Shown here one piece after another: positions 1-9,486 of a DNA stretch of 64,000 nucleotides. The DNA is from PFJX01 sp044227325 (lineage in GTDB: Bacteria; Pseudomonadota; Gammaproteobacteria; Burkholderiales; Thiobacillaceae), in the NCBI GenBank assembly GCA_044227325.1, contig JBGAFI010000006.1, positions 62,001 through 126,000 on the forward strand, in the 5' to 3' direction. The notes under the pieces were generated by a model. The model saw only the letters and a list, made by a program, of their open reading frames with translations, did no database searches and was not told where the DNA came from. Both the position numbers and the translations under genes were made by a program. Numbering within the stretch: the first letter of the stretch is position 1; the number at the start of each line of letters is the position of its first letter.

Positions 1-545
1 CCAGCCTGAAGCCGGGTGAGTTCACCCCCTGGCAGGATCTGCCCACCCCCACCGACATCCTGTTCTACGAGGGCCTGCACGGCCTGGTGGTGACCGATAA
101 AGTGGACATGGCCAAGTATGTGGATCTGGCCGTGGGCGTGGTGCCCGTGGTCAACCTGGAATGGATCCAGAAGATCCACCGGGATGCCGCCGAGCGGGGC
201 TACTCCGCCGAGGCCATCGTCGACACGATCCTGCGCCGCATGCCGGACTACGTGAACTACGTGACGCCCCAGTTCTCCCGCACCGACATCAACTTCCAGC
301 GCGTGCCCCTGGTGGACACCTCCAACCCCTTCATCGCCCGCGACATCCCGACCCCGGACGAATCCCTGGTGGTGGTGCGCTTCCGCAATCCCAAGGGCGT
401 GGATTTCCCCTATTTCCTCTCCATGATTCCCGGTTCCTTCATGTCCCGCCCCAACAACCTGGTGGTGCCCGGCGGCAAGATGGGTTTCGCCATGGAAGTC
501 ATCCTTGGTCCCATCATCGAGCGCATGGTCGAAGCCAGCCGCTAA
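1..545 (+). CDS. cbbP: Phosphoribulokinase, C-terminal part (5'-truncated by window edge)
   Basis: The open frame runs in from the left edge (first full codon at base 3) and ends with TAA at 543-545, so only about 180 C-terminal residues are present. The visible protein contains LFYEGLHG followed by the VDLAVGVVPVVNLEWIQKIH stretch typical of proteobacterial phosphoribulokinase, which makes ribulose-1,5-bisphosphate from ribulose-5-phosphate and ATP in the Calvin cycle. The P-loop and N-terminal catalytic residues lie outside the window. A strong hairpin terminator follows directly. This is the main sign of autotrophy in the window. Identity is from remembered family sequence, with high confidence. 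Confidence 0.92.
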   Translation, partial: SLKPGEFTPWQDLPTPTDILFYEGLHGLVVTDKVDMAKYVDLAVGVVPVVNLEWIQKIHRDAAERGYSAEAIVDTILRRMPDYVNYVTPQFSRTDINFQRVPLVDTSNPFIARDIPTPDESLVVVRFRNPKGVDFPYFLSMIPGSFMSRPNNLVVPGGKMGFAMEVILGPIIERMVEASR

Positions 546-571
546 GCCGCAAGGCAACGACGAGGCAAGAG

Positions 572-599
572 GCCGGGTACGCGTACCCGGCTTTTTTTT
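572..599. terminator. Rho-independent terminator, possibly bidirectional
   Basis: A perfect 20-base palindrome (arms GCCGGGTACG at 572-581 and CGTACCCGGC at 582-591) is followed by a run of eight T. It lies between the converging cbbP and GGDEF/EAL genes and can end transcription of cbbP. Confidence 0.9.
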
Positions 600-623
600 G
601 GTTGCAGCAGGCGGGCGCCGCGC

Positions 624-2687
624 CTAAAACCGGGCGAGCCAGGACTGTTGGCGCAGGTAAGGTTCCAGTTCCCCGGTGGCGAGCGGCTCGCCGAACAGAA
701 AACCCTGTACCGCGTCGCACCCGCATTCGCGCAGGAACGCCAACTGGCCCGGACTGTTGACCCCTTCCGCCACGGTGCGGATGCCCAGGCGTTTGGCGAA
801 GGCGATCAGGGCGCCCACCAGTTCCCGGCTCTGGATGTTGGTTTCGATCTCCTCGACGAAGAACAGATCGATCTTGATGGTGTCCAGCGGCAGTTTCTGG
901 AGCTGGCTGAAGGAACAGAAGCCGGCGCCGAAATCGTCCAGCGCGAGCTTGAACCCGGCGTGGGAGAGATCGAGCAGATGGCGCAGGCCGATTTCGTTGT
1001 CCATCACCGCGTCCTCGGGAAACTCCAGGGTCAGGGTGGCGGGCGCCAGGCCATAGTCGCGCAGGATTTCCTCGAACTGTCCGGGGCTGGACAAATGGAT
1101 CAATTGTTGCGCGGTCATGTCCAGGCTCAGGCCGAGGTCTTCCCGCGCGAGGGTTCCGATCGCGCGCGCGGCTTCCGCGAGGGAGCGCATGCCCAGCGAC
1201 GGCATCAGGCCCAGGCGTTCGGCGATGTCGAGGAAACGGCCGGGTTCCAGCAGCCCCTCGCTGGGATGCCTGAAGCGGAGCAGGGCTTCCATCCGTTCCA
1301 GGCGGCCGCCGCGCAGCGAGAATTCCGGCAGGTAGTGCAACTCGAAAGCATCCTCGGCGACGCCGCGCCGCAAGCTTTCTTCCAGCGACAGGCGCGCGTG
1401 GGTGGCGCGCTGGTCTTCCAGGCGGAAGAAGCGGAAGTCGCCGCGCCCTTCCTCCTTGGCGGAATACAGGGCAGTATCCGCCGCCGCGAGCAGGGCATCC
1501 GCGCTGTCGCCGTCATCCGGGAAGACGGCCACGCCGATGCTCGCGCCGATGCTGAGCCGGCGGTTGTTGATCTCGTAGGGTTGGGAGACGGCCTGGATCA
1601 GCTTGCGGCTGACCATGGCCGCGGAGTTCTTCGCGTCGTCGGTTTCGAGCAGGGCCACGAATTCGTCGCCGCCCCGGCGGCTGACGGTATCGCCGGTGCG
1701 TATGCTGCCCGTCATGCGCTTCGCCGCTTCCGCCAGCACCAGGTCGCCGGTCTCGTGGCCGTATAGATCGTTGACCGGCTTGAAGCGGTCCAGATCCAGA
1801 TAGAGCACCGCCAGTTTGCCGCCGTTGCGGCTGGTTCGGGCGACGGCCCGCTTGAGGTGGTCCGCGAACAGGATGCGGTTGGGCAGGCCGGTCAGCACAT
1901 CGTAGTGGGCCAGCCGGCGGATGCGCTCCTCCTCCCGCTTGCGCTCGGTGATGTCGGAGAACAGGCCCACATAGCGGGTGGCCCGCTGGGCGGTGTCCTC
2001 CACCGCGACGATGGACAGCCATTCCGGATAGAGCTCGCCGTTCTTGCGCCGGTTGACGATTTCGCCGGACCAGCGGCCGATGGCGCGCAGACCCTCCCAC
2101 AGGTTGCGGTAGAACTCCTCGTCCTGCAGGCCGGAATGGAGCAGGGCCGGCGTCTTGCCGACCACCTCGTCCTCCCGGTAGCCGGAGATTTCGCAGAAGG
2201 CGGGGTTGACGGTCAGGATGATGCCGTGGGCATCGGTGACCAGCATGCCCTCGCCGGCGGCTTCGAAGACCAGGTGGGCCAAGCGCAATTCCTGCAGCCG
2301 ATGGGCGTCGCGCAGACTTTTTACTAGGGCGTCGCCGAGCAGCAGATCGTCCACAGGCTTGAGCACGTAACGGTCGATGCCGATATCCAGGGCTTGGCGC
2401 AGGTGGGCGGATTCCGAGGAGGCGGTCACCACGACGATTTGGGCATCGGCATCCGCTTCCTTGATGGTCCGGCTCATCTCCAGGCCGTCCATCACCGGCA
2501 TCAGGATATCGGTGAGCACCAGATCCGGACGCCAGGCGTGCCAGACGCGCACGCCCTCCATGCCGTTGGCGGCGGTCCTGACTTCGGCCCCGAGCTTGCC
2601 GACCATGCGCTGCAACTGGGTGCGGAGGATGGGATCGTCCTCCACGATCAGGACGTGAGCGTTGGACAAGTCCTGCGGATTCGGCAT
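624..2687 (-). CDS. REC-PAS-GGDEF-EAL response regulator (c-di-GMP turnover)
   Basis: A 687-residue cytoplasmic protein. Domains in order: receiver (about 10-125, phospho-acceptor in VLTDILMPVMDG), PAS (about 135-250), GGDEF (about 260-420, intact RRGGDEF) and EAL (about 435-680). It should make and/or break c-di-GMP under control of an unidentified kinase. The EAL motif (MEALLRF), the DDFGAG loop, IKID and QGFLF are present. Two usually conserved positions differ: the Asn of the NLSxRQ-type motif is Asp (LDMTAQQ), and the last residue of AEGVE is Asn (AEGVN). The phosphodiesterase half may therefore be weak or sensory. The ATG is preceded by GGAGAGGAG at a good distance. No partner kinase is adjacent. 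Confidence 0.92.
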   Translation of the reverse strand: MPNPQDLSNAHVLIVEDDPILRTQLQRMVGKLGAEVRTAANGMEGVRVWHAWRPDLVLTDILMPVMDGLEMSRTIKEADADAQIVVVTASSESAHLRQALDIGIDRYVLKPVDDLLLGDALVKSLRDAHRLQELRLAHLVFEAAGEGMLVTDAHGIILTVNPAFCEISGYREDEVVGKTPALLHSGLQDEEFYRNLWEGLRAIGRWSGEIVNRRKNGELYPEWLSIVAVEDTAQRATRYVGLFSDITERKREEERIRRLAHYDVLTGLPNRILFADHLKRAVARTSRNGGKLAVLYLDLDRFKPVNDLYGHETGDLVLAEAAKRMTGSIRTGDTVSRRGGDEFVALLETDDAKNSAAMVSRKLIQAVSQPYEINNRRLSIGASIGVAVFPDDGDSADALLAAADTALYSAKEEGRGDFRFFRLEDQRATHARLSLEESLRRGVAEDAFELHYLPEFSLRGGRLERMEALLRFRHPSEGLLEPGRFLDIAERLGLMPSLGMRSLAEAARAIGTLAREDLGLSLDMTAQQLIHLSSPGQFEEILRDYGLAPATLTLEFPEDAVMDNEIGLRHLLDLSHAGFKLALDDFGAGFCSFSQLQKLPLDTIKIDLFFVEEIETNIQSRELVGALIAFAKRLGIRTVAEGVNSPGQLAFLRECGCDAVQGFLFGEPLATGELEPYLRQQSWLARF

Positions 2688-2861
2688 CGCTCCTCTCCGG
2701 GAAGTGGTAATTTCCTAGCGACTTTATCGTCAAACAGGGTGCCAGCTTAAGCCCGACGACGAAATTTCGCGCTTGCGCGAGAATGGCCGCGCTTCATTTT
2801 CGTTATTCATTTTCGTCATTCGTTTCCAGTCTTGCTTTCCTTCCTCAGTTTCCTCGCCGCC

Positions 2862-3218
2862 ATGGACATCTTCAATCGTTTTTCCCTCGAAGCCGCCCGC
2901 CGCCTGCCCCATCTGCCCGCGGAACATCCCTGTTCCCGCCTGCATGGGCATTCCTTCCAGGTGGAAGTCCACGTCTCCGGCCCCCTGGACCCGGCGCTGG
3001 GCTGGGTGATCGATTTCGCCGACATCCAGCGGGCCTGGCAGCCCATCCACGCGACCCTGGACCATCGTTGCCTGAACGATGTCCCCGGTCTGGAGAATCC
3101 CACCAGCGAGCATCTGGCCCGCTGGCTCTGGTCCAGGCTCAAGGCCGATCTGCCCGGCCTGAGCCAGGTCGTGGTCATGGAAACCGCGGCATCGGGCTGC
3201 GTCTACCGGGGCGATTGA
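2862..3218 (+). CDS. queD: 6-carboxytetrahydropterin synthase QueD-like, altered zinc site
   Basis: 118 residues from ATG 2862; an in-frame TTG at 2832 would add an unlikely tail. The protein follows QueD/PTPS throughout: catalytic Cys24 and the zinc histidines in CSRLHGHS (His28, His30), GWVIDFADI, LDHRCLND, GLENPTSE and METAASGCVYRG. The family makes the pterin-like intermediate of queuosine and 7-deazaguanine synthesis from dihydroneopterin triphosphate. One clear oddity: the first zinc ligand, the His of the usual AAHRLPH motif, is Arg13 here (AARRLPH, codon CGC). With only two of three histidine ligands the enzyme may bind zinc poorly, use another ligand, or have changed function. The gene stands alone, with no queC or queE nearby. 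Confidence 0.88.
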   Translation: MDIFNRFSLEAARRLPHLPAEHPCSRLHGHSFQVEVHVSGPLDPALGWVIDFADIQRAWQPIHATLDHRCLNDVPGLENPTSEHLARWLWSRLKADLPGLSQVVVMETAASGCVYRGD

Positions 3219-3583
3219 GGGCCGCCGTTCCGCCCCGCGACGATGCCTGGACGGGATTTGCCGCACCGCGTTGGTGCGGCGCGGAAGCCCAAGCGGATCG
3301 GCCTCGGTCCGCGGCCCCGCCCGGGAGGGCGCTTAGGCGCGCGATTCCGAGCAATATGCTCGGGAATTTTCCAGGTGGCATTCCTCTTGCTGATAGAGCG
3401 CAGGTTTTGTGATTGGTCCCCTCATAACGACAACTGGCACGATCTCCTCCCTTCCCGCCACGCTTCTTCGCGTGGCGTTTTCTTTTTCCGCGCCGGCTCC
3501 AGTGTTTTGGTGAAACGTCGATGGGCTACACTGGGCTCGAATCTTGCTGCGCAAGTCCCGTTCATTCCACCCAGCGCCACCCC
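3219..3583. other. Intergenic region; hairpin terminator, no gene seen
   Basis: These 365 bases contain no convincing coding frame. A stem with arms CGCCACGC and GCGTGGCG (3456-3477) followed by a T-rich tract is the only clear element. A short tRNA-like stretch near 3390 does not fold into a full cloverleaf. Confidence 0.6.
3456..3490 (+). terminator. Rho-independent terminator
   Basis: Eight-base-pair GC-rich stem (3456-3463 with 3470-3477), loop TTCTTC, then GTTTTCTTTTT. It lies about 240 bases after queD and 100 bases before the next start codon, so it may end a longer 3' UTR or an unannotated small RNA. Confidence 0.75.
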
Positions 3584-6500
3584 ATGACAATCCGCGTCGC
3601 CCTCCGCCACAAGACCCATTACACGTACGACCGCCCCGTGAACATGGGGCCGCACATCCTGCGTCTGCGCCCGGCGGTGCACAGCCGCACGCCGATTCTC
3701 GGCTATTCCCTGCGCATCACGCCCACCAAGCACTTCATCAACTGGCAGCAGGATCCGTTCGGCAACTTCCTGGCCCGTCTGGTGTTCACCGAGAAGACCA
3801 CCCGCTTCGACATCGAGGTGGAAGTCATCGCCGACATGACGGTGATCAATCCCTTCGATTTCTTCCTGGAGGAATACGCGAAGGACTACCCCTTCAAATA
3901 CGCTCCGCTGTTGGCCAAGGAACTGGTGCCCTATTGCGAGCTGGTCGAATCCGGCCCGCGCCTGATGGCCTGGCTGGAAGGCGTGGACCGCAAGCCGCGT
4001 CCGACCCAGGATTTCCTGGTGGAGCTCAACCGGCGCATGTGGGGCGACCTGAAGTACAACGTGCGCATGGAGCCCGGCATCCAGACCTGCGAGGAAACCC
4101 TGGAGCGGGCCAGCGGTTCCTGCCGCGACAGCGCCTGGCTGCTGGTGCAGGCCCTGCGCCATCTGGGCTTCGCCGCCCGCTTCGTGTCCGGCTATCTGGT
4201 GCAGTTGACCGCCGACGTGAAGTCCCTGGACGGTCCCTCCGGCCCGGAGGCGGATTTCACCGACCTGCATGCCTGGGCCGAGGTGTATGTGCCCGGCGCC
4301 GGCTGGCTCGGCCTCGATCCCACGTCCGGCCTGTTCGCCGGAGAGGGCCACATCCCCCTGGCCTGCACGCCGGACCCGGTCAGCGCCGCGCCGGTGACCG
4401 GCGCCACCGACAAGTGCGAGGTGAGCTTCAGCTTCGAGAACACGGTGACCCGCATCCACGAGGATCCGCGCGTCACCAAGCCTTACCGGGACGACCAGTG
4501 GGCCGCCATCGACGCCCTCGGCCGCAGCGTGGACGACAAGCTGCGCGCCATGGACGTGCGCATGACCATGGGCGGCGAGCCCACCTTCGTCTCCATCGAC
4601 GACATGGAGTCGGCCCAGTGGAACAGCGCCGCCCTGGGCGCCCACAAGCTGGAGCGGGCCCAGGAGCTCTGGAAGCGCCTGGGCGACCGCTTCGCTCCCG
4701 GCGGCCTGCGCTTCTCCGGCCAGGGCAAGTGGTATCCCGGCGAGCCTTTGCCGCGCTGGGCGCTGGGCCTGTACTGGCGCACCGATGGCGTGCCGCTGTG
4801 GAAGAACCCGGCCCTGCTCGCCGACGAGGGGCGCGATTACGGCCACAGCGCCGCCCGCGCCGCCGCCTTCATCCATGCCCTGACCCAGCGCCTGGGCCTG
4901 CCCGCCGACGCGATCCAGGCCGGCTACGAGGACGCCCTCTATTACCTGCTGAAGGAAGCGGAAACCCCGGCCAACCTGGACCCCGTCCTGGCCAACCTGA
5001 AAGATCCGATCGAACGGCGCAGCCTCGCCGACAAGCTGTCGCGCGGCCTCGACGAGCCGGTGGGGTATGTGTTGCCCATCGCCTGGAACGCCATCGGCGG
5101 CGCCTGGAAGACCGGTCCCTGGGAATTCCGCCGCGGCAGGCTCTACCTGACGCCCGGCGATTCGCCCATGGGCCTGCGCCTGCCCCTGTCCAGCCTGCCC
5201 TGGGTGGCGGAGGACAAGCGGGAATTGACCTGGCCTCTCGACATGTTCGCGCCGCGCGAGGCCTTGCCCGACAGCTACGGCGAAATCGCCCGGCGCTTCT
5301 CCGGTTTCGAGCCGGCCCGGGACAGCCATCCGGAAATCCAGGCCCAGCCCCTTGCCGATCGTCCCGGCCTGGTCGAAGTGCCCCATACCGCCCTGTGCGT
5401 GGAAGCGCGCGGCGGCGTTCTGCGCGTGTTCATGCCACCCTTGTCCGTGCTCGAACACTATCTGGCGCTGGCCGAGGCGGTGGAAGCGGTGGCCGGCCAA
5501 CTGCAAACCCCGGTCATCCTGGAAGGCTACGAGCCGCCTCGGGACTATCGCATCCAGCGTCTCATGGTGACGCCGGATCCGGGCGTCATCGAGGTCAACA
5601 TCCACCCGGCCGCCGGCTGGGACGAGCTGGTGGCGAATAACCGGGATCTCTACGAGGAAGCCCGCCTGTCCCGCCTGACCACCGAGAAATTCATGCTGGA
5701 CGGGCGCCATACCGGCACCGGCGGCGGCAACCACGTCACCCTGGGCGGCGCCACGCCGGCGGACAGCCCCATGCTGCGCCGTCCCGATCTGGTCATGAGC
5801 CTGGTCACCTTCTGGCAGCACCATCCCGGCCTGTCCTACCTGTTCTCCGGCATGTTCATCGGCCCCACCAGCCAGGCGCCCCGGGTGGACGAGGGCCGCA
5901 ACGAAAAACTGTACGAACTGGAGATCGCCTTCCAGCAGATGCCCAAAGGGAACAATCCCGGCGAGACCAGCCAGCTCTGGCTGGTGGACCGCCTGCTGCG
6001 CAACCTGCTGGTGGACCTGACCGGCAACACCCACCGTTCCGAGTTCTCCATCGATAAGCTGTATTCCCCCGACAGTCCCAGCGGCCGCCAGGGCCTGCTG
6101 GAGTTCCGCGGCTTCGAGATGCCGCCCCACTGGCAGATGAGCGCGGCCCAGATACTGCTGCTGCGCATCCTGGTGGCCCGTTTCTGGGAGCAGCCCTACC
6201 GGCACAAGCTGGTGCGCTGGGGCACCGAGCTGCACGACCGCTTCATGCTGCCCCACCACGTGCGCGCCGACGTGCTGGACGCCCTGCGCGACGTGCGGGA
6301 AGCCGGCTATCCGTACCAGGACGAATGGCTCGATCCGTTCATCGAATTCCGCTTCCCGCGCATCGGCACGGTGAAGATCGACGACATCGAGATCGAGCTG
6401 CGCACCGCCATGGAACCCTGGCACGTGCTGGGCGAGGAACTCACCAACGTGGGCACCGCCCGCTTCGTCGATTCCTCGGTGGAGCGGGTGCAGGTCAAGG

Positions 6501-6964
6501 TCACCGGCCTCACCGACGACCGCTACGTGCTGGCCTGCAACGGCCGCCGCGTGCCCCTGCGCAACACCGGCCGCCACGGCGAATACGTGGCCGGCATCCG
6601 CTACCGGGCCTGGCAGCCGCCCTCGGCCCTGCATCCCACCATCGGCGTGCACGCGCCCCTGATCATCGACCTCATAGACACCTGGAGCGGCAAGGCGGTG
6701 GGGGGCTGCACCTATCACGTGTCCCATCCCGGCGGCCGCAGCTACGACGTGTTCCCGGTCAACGCCTTCGAAGCCGAATCGCGCCGGGTCAACCGCTACT
6801 GGCCCTGGGGACACACCCCGGGTTCCCTGCCGGTGCCGCCGGACCTGGCCCGCCTCGCCGAGTTCTACCCGGAGGGCAGCCGACTCGGTCCCATGGCGCC
6901 GCCGCCCGAAGAACTGCTCAAGGAGTATCCTTACACGCTGGATTTGCGCCGCCAGCCTGAATGA
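3584..6964 (+). CDS. Transglutaminase-like / DUF2126 protein
   Basis: A 1126-residue cytoplasmic protein starting at ATG 3584; an earlier in-frame start at 3521 gives an unlike-family extension. The N-terminus matches the bacterial transglutaminase-like N domain (about 1-85), followed by a transglutaminase core with catalytic Cys180 (SGSCRDSAW), His229 (DLHAWAE) and Asp245 (LDPTSG). The remaining roughly 800 residues are DUF2126. In published comparative genomics this architecture occurs with circularly permuted ATP-grasp and alpha-E proteins and is predicted to make or cut amide/peptide bonds, but the substrate is unknown. The stop overlaps the next start (ATGA), so the pair is translationally coupled. 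No signal peptide or membrane segment is seen. Confidence 0.92.
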   Translation: MTIRVALRHKTHYTYDRPVNMGPHILRLRPAVHSRTPILGYSLRITPTKHFINWQQDPFGNFLARLVFTEKTTRFDIEVEVIADMTVINPFDFFLEEYAKDYPFKYAPLLAKELVPYCELVESGPRLMAWLEGVDRKPRPTQDFLVELNRRMWGDLKYNVRMEPGIQTCEETLERASGSCRDSAWLLVQALRHLGFAARFVSGYLVQLTADVKSLDGPSGPEADFTDLHAWAEVYVPGAGWLGLDPTSGLFAGEGHIPLACTPDPVSAAPVTGATDKCEVSFSFENTVTRIHEDPRVTKPYRDDQWAAIDALGRSVDDKLRAMDVRMTMGGEPTFVSIDDMESAQWNSAALGAHKLERAQELWKRLGDRFAPGGLRFSGQGKWYPGEPLPRWALGLYWRTDGVPLWKNPALLADEGRDYGHSAARAAAFIHALTQRLGLPADAIQAGYEDALYYLLKEAETPANLDPVLANLKDPIERRSLADKLSRGLDEPVGYVLPIAWNAIGGAWKTGPWEFRRGRLYLTPGDSPMGLRLPLSSLPWVAEDKRELTWPLDMFAPREALPDSYGEIARRFSGFEPARDSHPEIQAQPLADRPGLVEVPHTALCVEARGGVLRVFMPPLSVLEHYLALAEAVEAVAGQLQTPVILEGYEPPRDYRIQRLMVTPDPGVIEVNIHPAAGWDELVANNRDLYEEARLSRLTTEKFMLDGRHTGTGGGNHVTLGGATPADSPMLRRPDLVMSLVTFWQHHPGLSYLFSGMFIGPTSQAPRVDEGRNEKLYELEIAFQQMPKGNNPGETSQLWLVDRLLRNLLVDLTGNTHRSEFSIDKLYSPDSPSGRQGLLEFRGFEMPPHWQMSAAQILLLRILVARFWEQPYRHKLVRWGTELHDRFMLPHHVRADVLDALRDVREAGYPYQDEWLDPFIEFRFPRIGTVKIDDIEIELRTAMEPWHVLGEELTNVGTARFVDSSVERVQVKVTGLTDDRYVLACNGRRVPLRNTGRHGEYVAGIRYRAWQPPSALHPTIGVHAPLIIDLIDTWSGKAVGGCTYHVSHPGGRSYDVFPVNAFEAESRRVNRYWPWGHTPGSLPVPPDLARLAEFYPEGSRLGPMAPPPEELLKEYPYTLDLRRQPE

Positions 6965-9486
6965 GTCAGCTACAGAGTCACCTGTTTCCCGCCACCTCGG
7001 ATTACCACACCCTCCCGGACACCTGGGACGAGATGTGGGATCCCGAAGCCGGCGTGCGCCCCCATTGGCGCGATCTGGTGGGAAACCTGGCCTCGCTCTC
7101 GGCGCGGGACTGGTCGGCGCGCAACCAGCGCATCAAGCGGCTGCTGCGGGAAAACGGCGTCACCTACCACGTCTACAACGACCCGCGCGGCTATTCCCGA
7201 ACCTGGGAACTGGACCCGATCCCCATGGTGCTGGAGGCGTACAGTTGGAGCGCCATCGAGACCGGCCTGGAACAGCGGGCGCGCCTGCTGGACCTGGTGC
7301 TGCGGGATATCTACGGTCCCCAGACCCTGCTCAAGAAAGGCCTGCTGCCGCCGGAACTGATCCTGGCCCACGCCGGCTATCTGCGCCCGCTGCTCGGCGC
7401 GCTGCCCTCGGACCGGCGCCAGCTCATCTTCTACGCCGCCGATCTGGTGCGCGGGCCGGATGGCCGCGTCTGGGTCATGGCCGACCGCACCCAGGCGCCC
7501 TCCGGCGCCGGCTACGCGCTGGAGAACCGCTCGGTGATGGCGCGCACCTTCCCGGAATTGCTGGAAGGTTCCGACGTCGCCCGGCTCAATCCCTGGCTGG
7601 ATACCGTGCAGGCGACCCTGAACGGTCTCGCCGTCGGCATCCGCGAGACGCCCCAGGTGGTGGTCCTGACGCCGGGCCCCGCCAACGAGACCTACTTCGA
7701 GCACGCCTATCTCGCCGCGCGCCTGGGCTACACCCTGGCCCAGGGCGACGACCTCACGGTCAAGGACGGCCGCGTCTGGCTGAAGGCGGTGGAAGGCCTG
7801 AAACCGGTGGACGTGATCCTGCGCCGGGTCGACGAGGAATGGTGCGACCCCCTGGAACTGCGGCAGGATTCCCGCCTGGGCAGCGCCGGCCTGGTGGAGG
7901 CGGTGCGGCGCGGCAACGTGGCCCTGGCCAATCCCCTCGGCAGCGGCCTGCTGGAGAATCCGGCTCTGATGCCCTTCCTGCCCGCCCTGGCGAAAGCCCT
8001 GCTGGGCGAGGAACTGATCCTGCCGACGGCGGCGACCTGGTGGTGCGGCCAGGAAAAGGAAAAGAAATACGTGCTGGCCAACCTGCCGCGCCTGGTGCTG
8101 AAGCCCATCAAGCGCGGCCTTACCGGCGAAACCGTGTTCGGCGGCGACCTGGACCGCAAGCAGTTGGCCGAATGGCGCGCGCGCATCCAGGCCCAGCCCT
8201 ATCTTTATGTCGGCCAGGAACCCCTGTGCCTGTCCACGGTGCCCGCCATCCACGGCGGCCACATGGCGCCGCACCGGGCCAGCCTGCGCGCCTTCCTGGT
8301 CGGGCGGAACGACGACGAGGGCTATGCCGCGCTGCCCGGCGGACTGACGCGCTGCACCAGCACCGGCACCATGTTGTCCGGCCAGCGCGGCGCCATCAAC
8401 AAGGACACCTGGATCACGCCGTCGCCCGCCGTCCATACGGTGCCGCTGGTTTCGCCGCGCCACCAGGAAAAGAGCATCCTCACCAGCCGGGCGGCGGACA
8501 ACCTGTTCTGGACCGGGCGCTACCTGGAGCGGGCCGAGGCGGTCGCGCGCCTGCTGCGCGCGGTGCTGGACGGCCTTTGGGAAGAGGAAACCGCGCCCGG
8601 GCTGGCGCCGGTGCTGGACGCCCTGATGCGGCTCATGGGCTACGCGCCCGGTTCCTGTGGCTGCGCCGAGCGTGCCGATCTGGCCGCCTGCGTGCGGGAA
8701 GTGACCACCCACGGCGAGCAGCCCGGCAATCTGGCGCAGACCGTGCGCGCCCTGCTGAGCTGCGCCTACGGCACCCGGGAATACTGGTCGGTGGCGATCT
8801 GGCGCCTGCTCGACCGGGTCGAGCGGGATTGGGGCAAGCGCGCGACCACCCGGCCGCGCAATGCCGCCACCAGCCAGGAACGCACCGACCTCTGGCTCGG
8901 CCGCCTGATCGATTCCCTCGCCGGCCTGGCCGGTCTGGCCTCGGAAACTCTGCCGCGCCATGCCGCTTTCCGCTTCTTCGACCTGGGCCGGCGCATCGAA
9001 CGCAGCCTGACCCAGACCACGCTGATCTCCCAGGCGCTGGAATCGCGCCTGACCGGCGAAGCGGAGCGGGAAAGCCTGTCCTTGACGCTGCAAAGCGCGG
9101 ACAGCCTGATCACCTTCCGCCGCCGCTACCGCGCCGAGCCGTTCCTGGCCGGCGTGCTGGAACTGCTGCTGTGGGATAGCGACAGCCCCCGTTCTCTGAG
9201 CTACCAGTTGCATACCGCGCGGCACCATCTGGCCGAACTCACCCACTTCAGCCATCGCGGCAATGCCGAGCGAATGTTGTTCAGCGCGGAAGAGCGCCTC
9301 TACGCCGCCGAATTCACCGTCTCGGACCTGCATGTGGACGCGGAGGAACGGCAATTGCTGATCCGCACCCTGCGCGAGCTGACCGGCCACCTGATCGGCG
9401 CGTCCGATGCGATCGCCCACACCTGGTTCACCCATGTGCAGGAACTGCACGCGGTGCGCGCCATGCCCAGGCTGGATGAGCCATGA
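6961..9486 (+). CDS. Circularly permuted ATP-grasp + alpha-E fusion protein
   Basis: 841 residues. The N-terminal part (about 1-490) resembles the circularly permuted type 2 ATP-grasp family (formerly DUF404/DUF407). The C-terminal part (about 500-830, from LTSRAADNLFWTGRYLERAE) is the helical alpha-E domain (formerly DUF403). These are often separate genes; here they are fused. ATP-grasp enzymes of this type are predicted to join a carboxylate to an amine, so this is the likely ligase of the operon, with the two transglutaminase-like proteins acting on the product. The start overlaps the preceding stop by 4 bases and the stop overlaps the next start by 4. Substrate and product are unknown. 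Confidence 0.92.
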   Translation: MSQLQSHLFPATSDYHTLPDTWDEMWDPEAGVRPHWRDLVGNLASLSARDWSARNQRIKRLLRENGVTYHVYNDPRGYSRTWELDPIPMVLEAYSWSAIETGLEQRARLLDLVLRDIYGPQTLLKKGLLPPELILAHAGYLRPLLGALPSDRRQLIFYAADLVRGPDGRVWVMADRTQAPSGAGYALENRSVMARTFPELLEGSDVARLNPWLDTVQATLNGLAVGIRETPQVVVLTPGPANETYFEHAYLAARLGYTLAQGDDLTVKDGRVWLKAVEGLKPVDVILRRVDEEWCDPLELRQDSRLGSAGLVEAVRRGNVALANPLGSGLLENPALMPFLPALAKALLGEELILPTAATWWCGQEKEKKYVLANLPRLVLKPIKRGLTGETVFGGDLDRKQLAEWRARIQAQPYLYVGQEPLCLSTVPAIHGGHMAPHRASLRAFLVGRNDDEGYAALPGGLTRCTSTGTMLSGQRGAINKDTWITPSPAVHTVPLVSPRHQEKSILTSRAADNLFWTGRYLERAEAVARLLRAVLDGLWEEETAPGLAPVLDALMRLMGYAPGSCGCAERADLAACVREVTTHGEQPGNLAQTVRALLSCAYGTREYWSVAIWRLLDRVERDWGKRATTRPRNAATSQERTDLWLGRLIDSLAGLAGLASETLPRHAAFRFFDLGRRIERSLTQTTLISQALESRLTGEAERESLSLTLQSADSLITFRRRYRAEPFLAGVLELLLWDSDSPRSLSYQLHTARHHLAELTHFSHRGNAERMLFSAEERLYAAEFTVSDLHVDAEERQLLIRTLRELTGHLIGASDAIAHTWFTHVQELHAVRAMPRLDEP

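Noticed and set aside
3383..3450. tRNA-like stretch (TAGAGCGCAGGTTTTGTGATTGG)
   Set aside because: Resembles part of a D-arm and anticodon loop, but the T-loop, acceptor stem and CCA end are missing and the stems do not pair.
3422..9450. Very long open frames on the minus strand opposite the transglutaminase and ATP-grasp genes
   Set aside because: They mirror the high-GC codon structure of the plus-strand genes. Their products are Gly/Gln/His/Ala-rich with no family likeness, and they lack ribosome sites.
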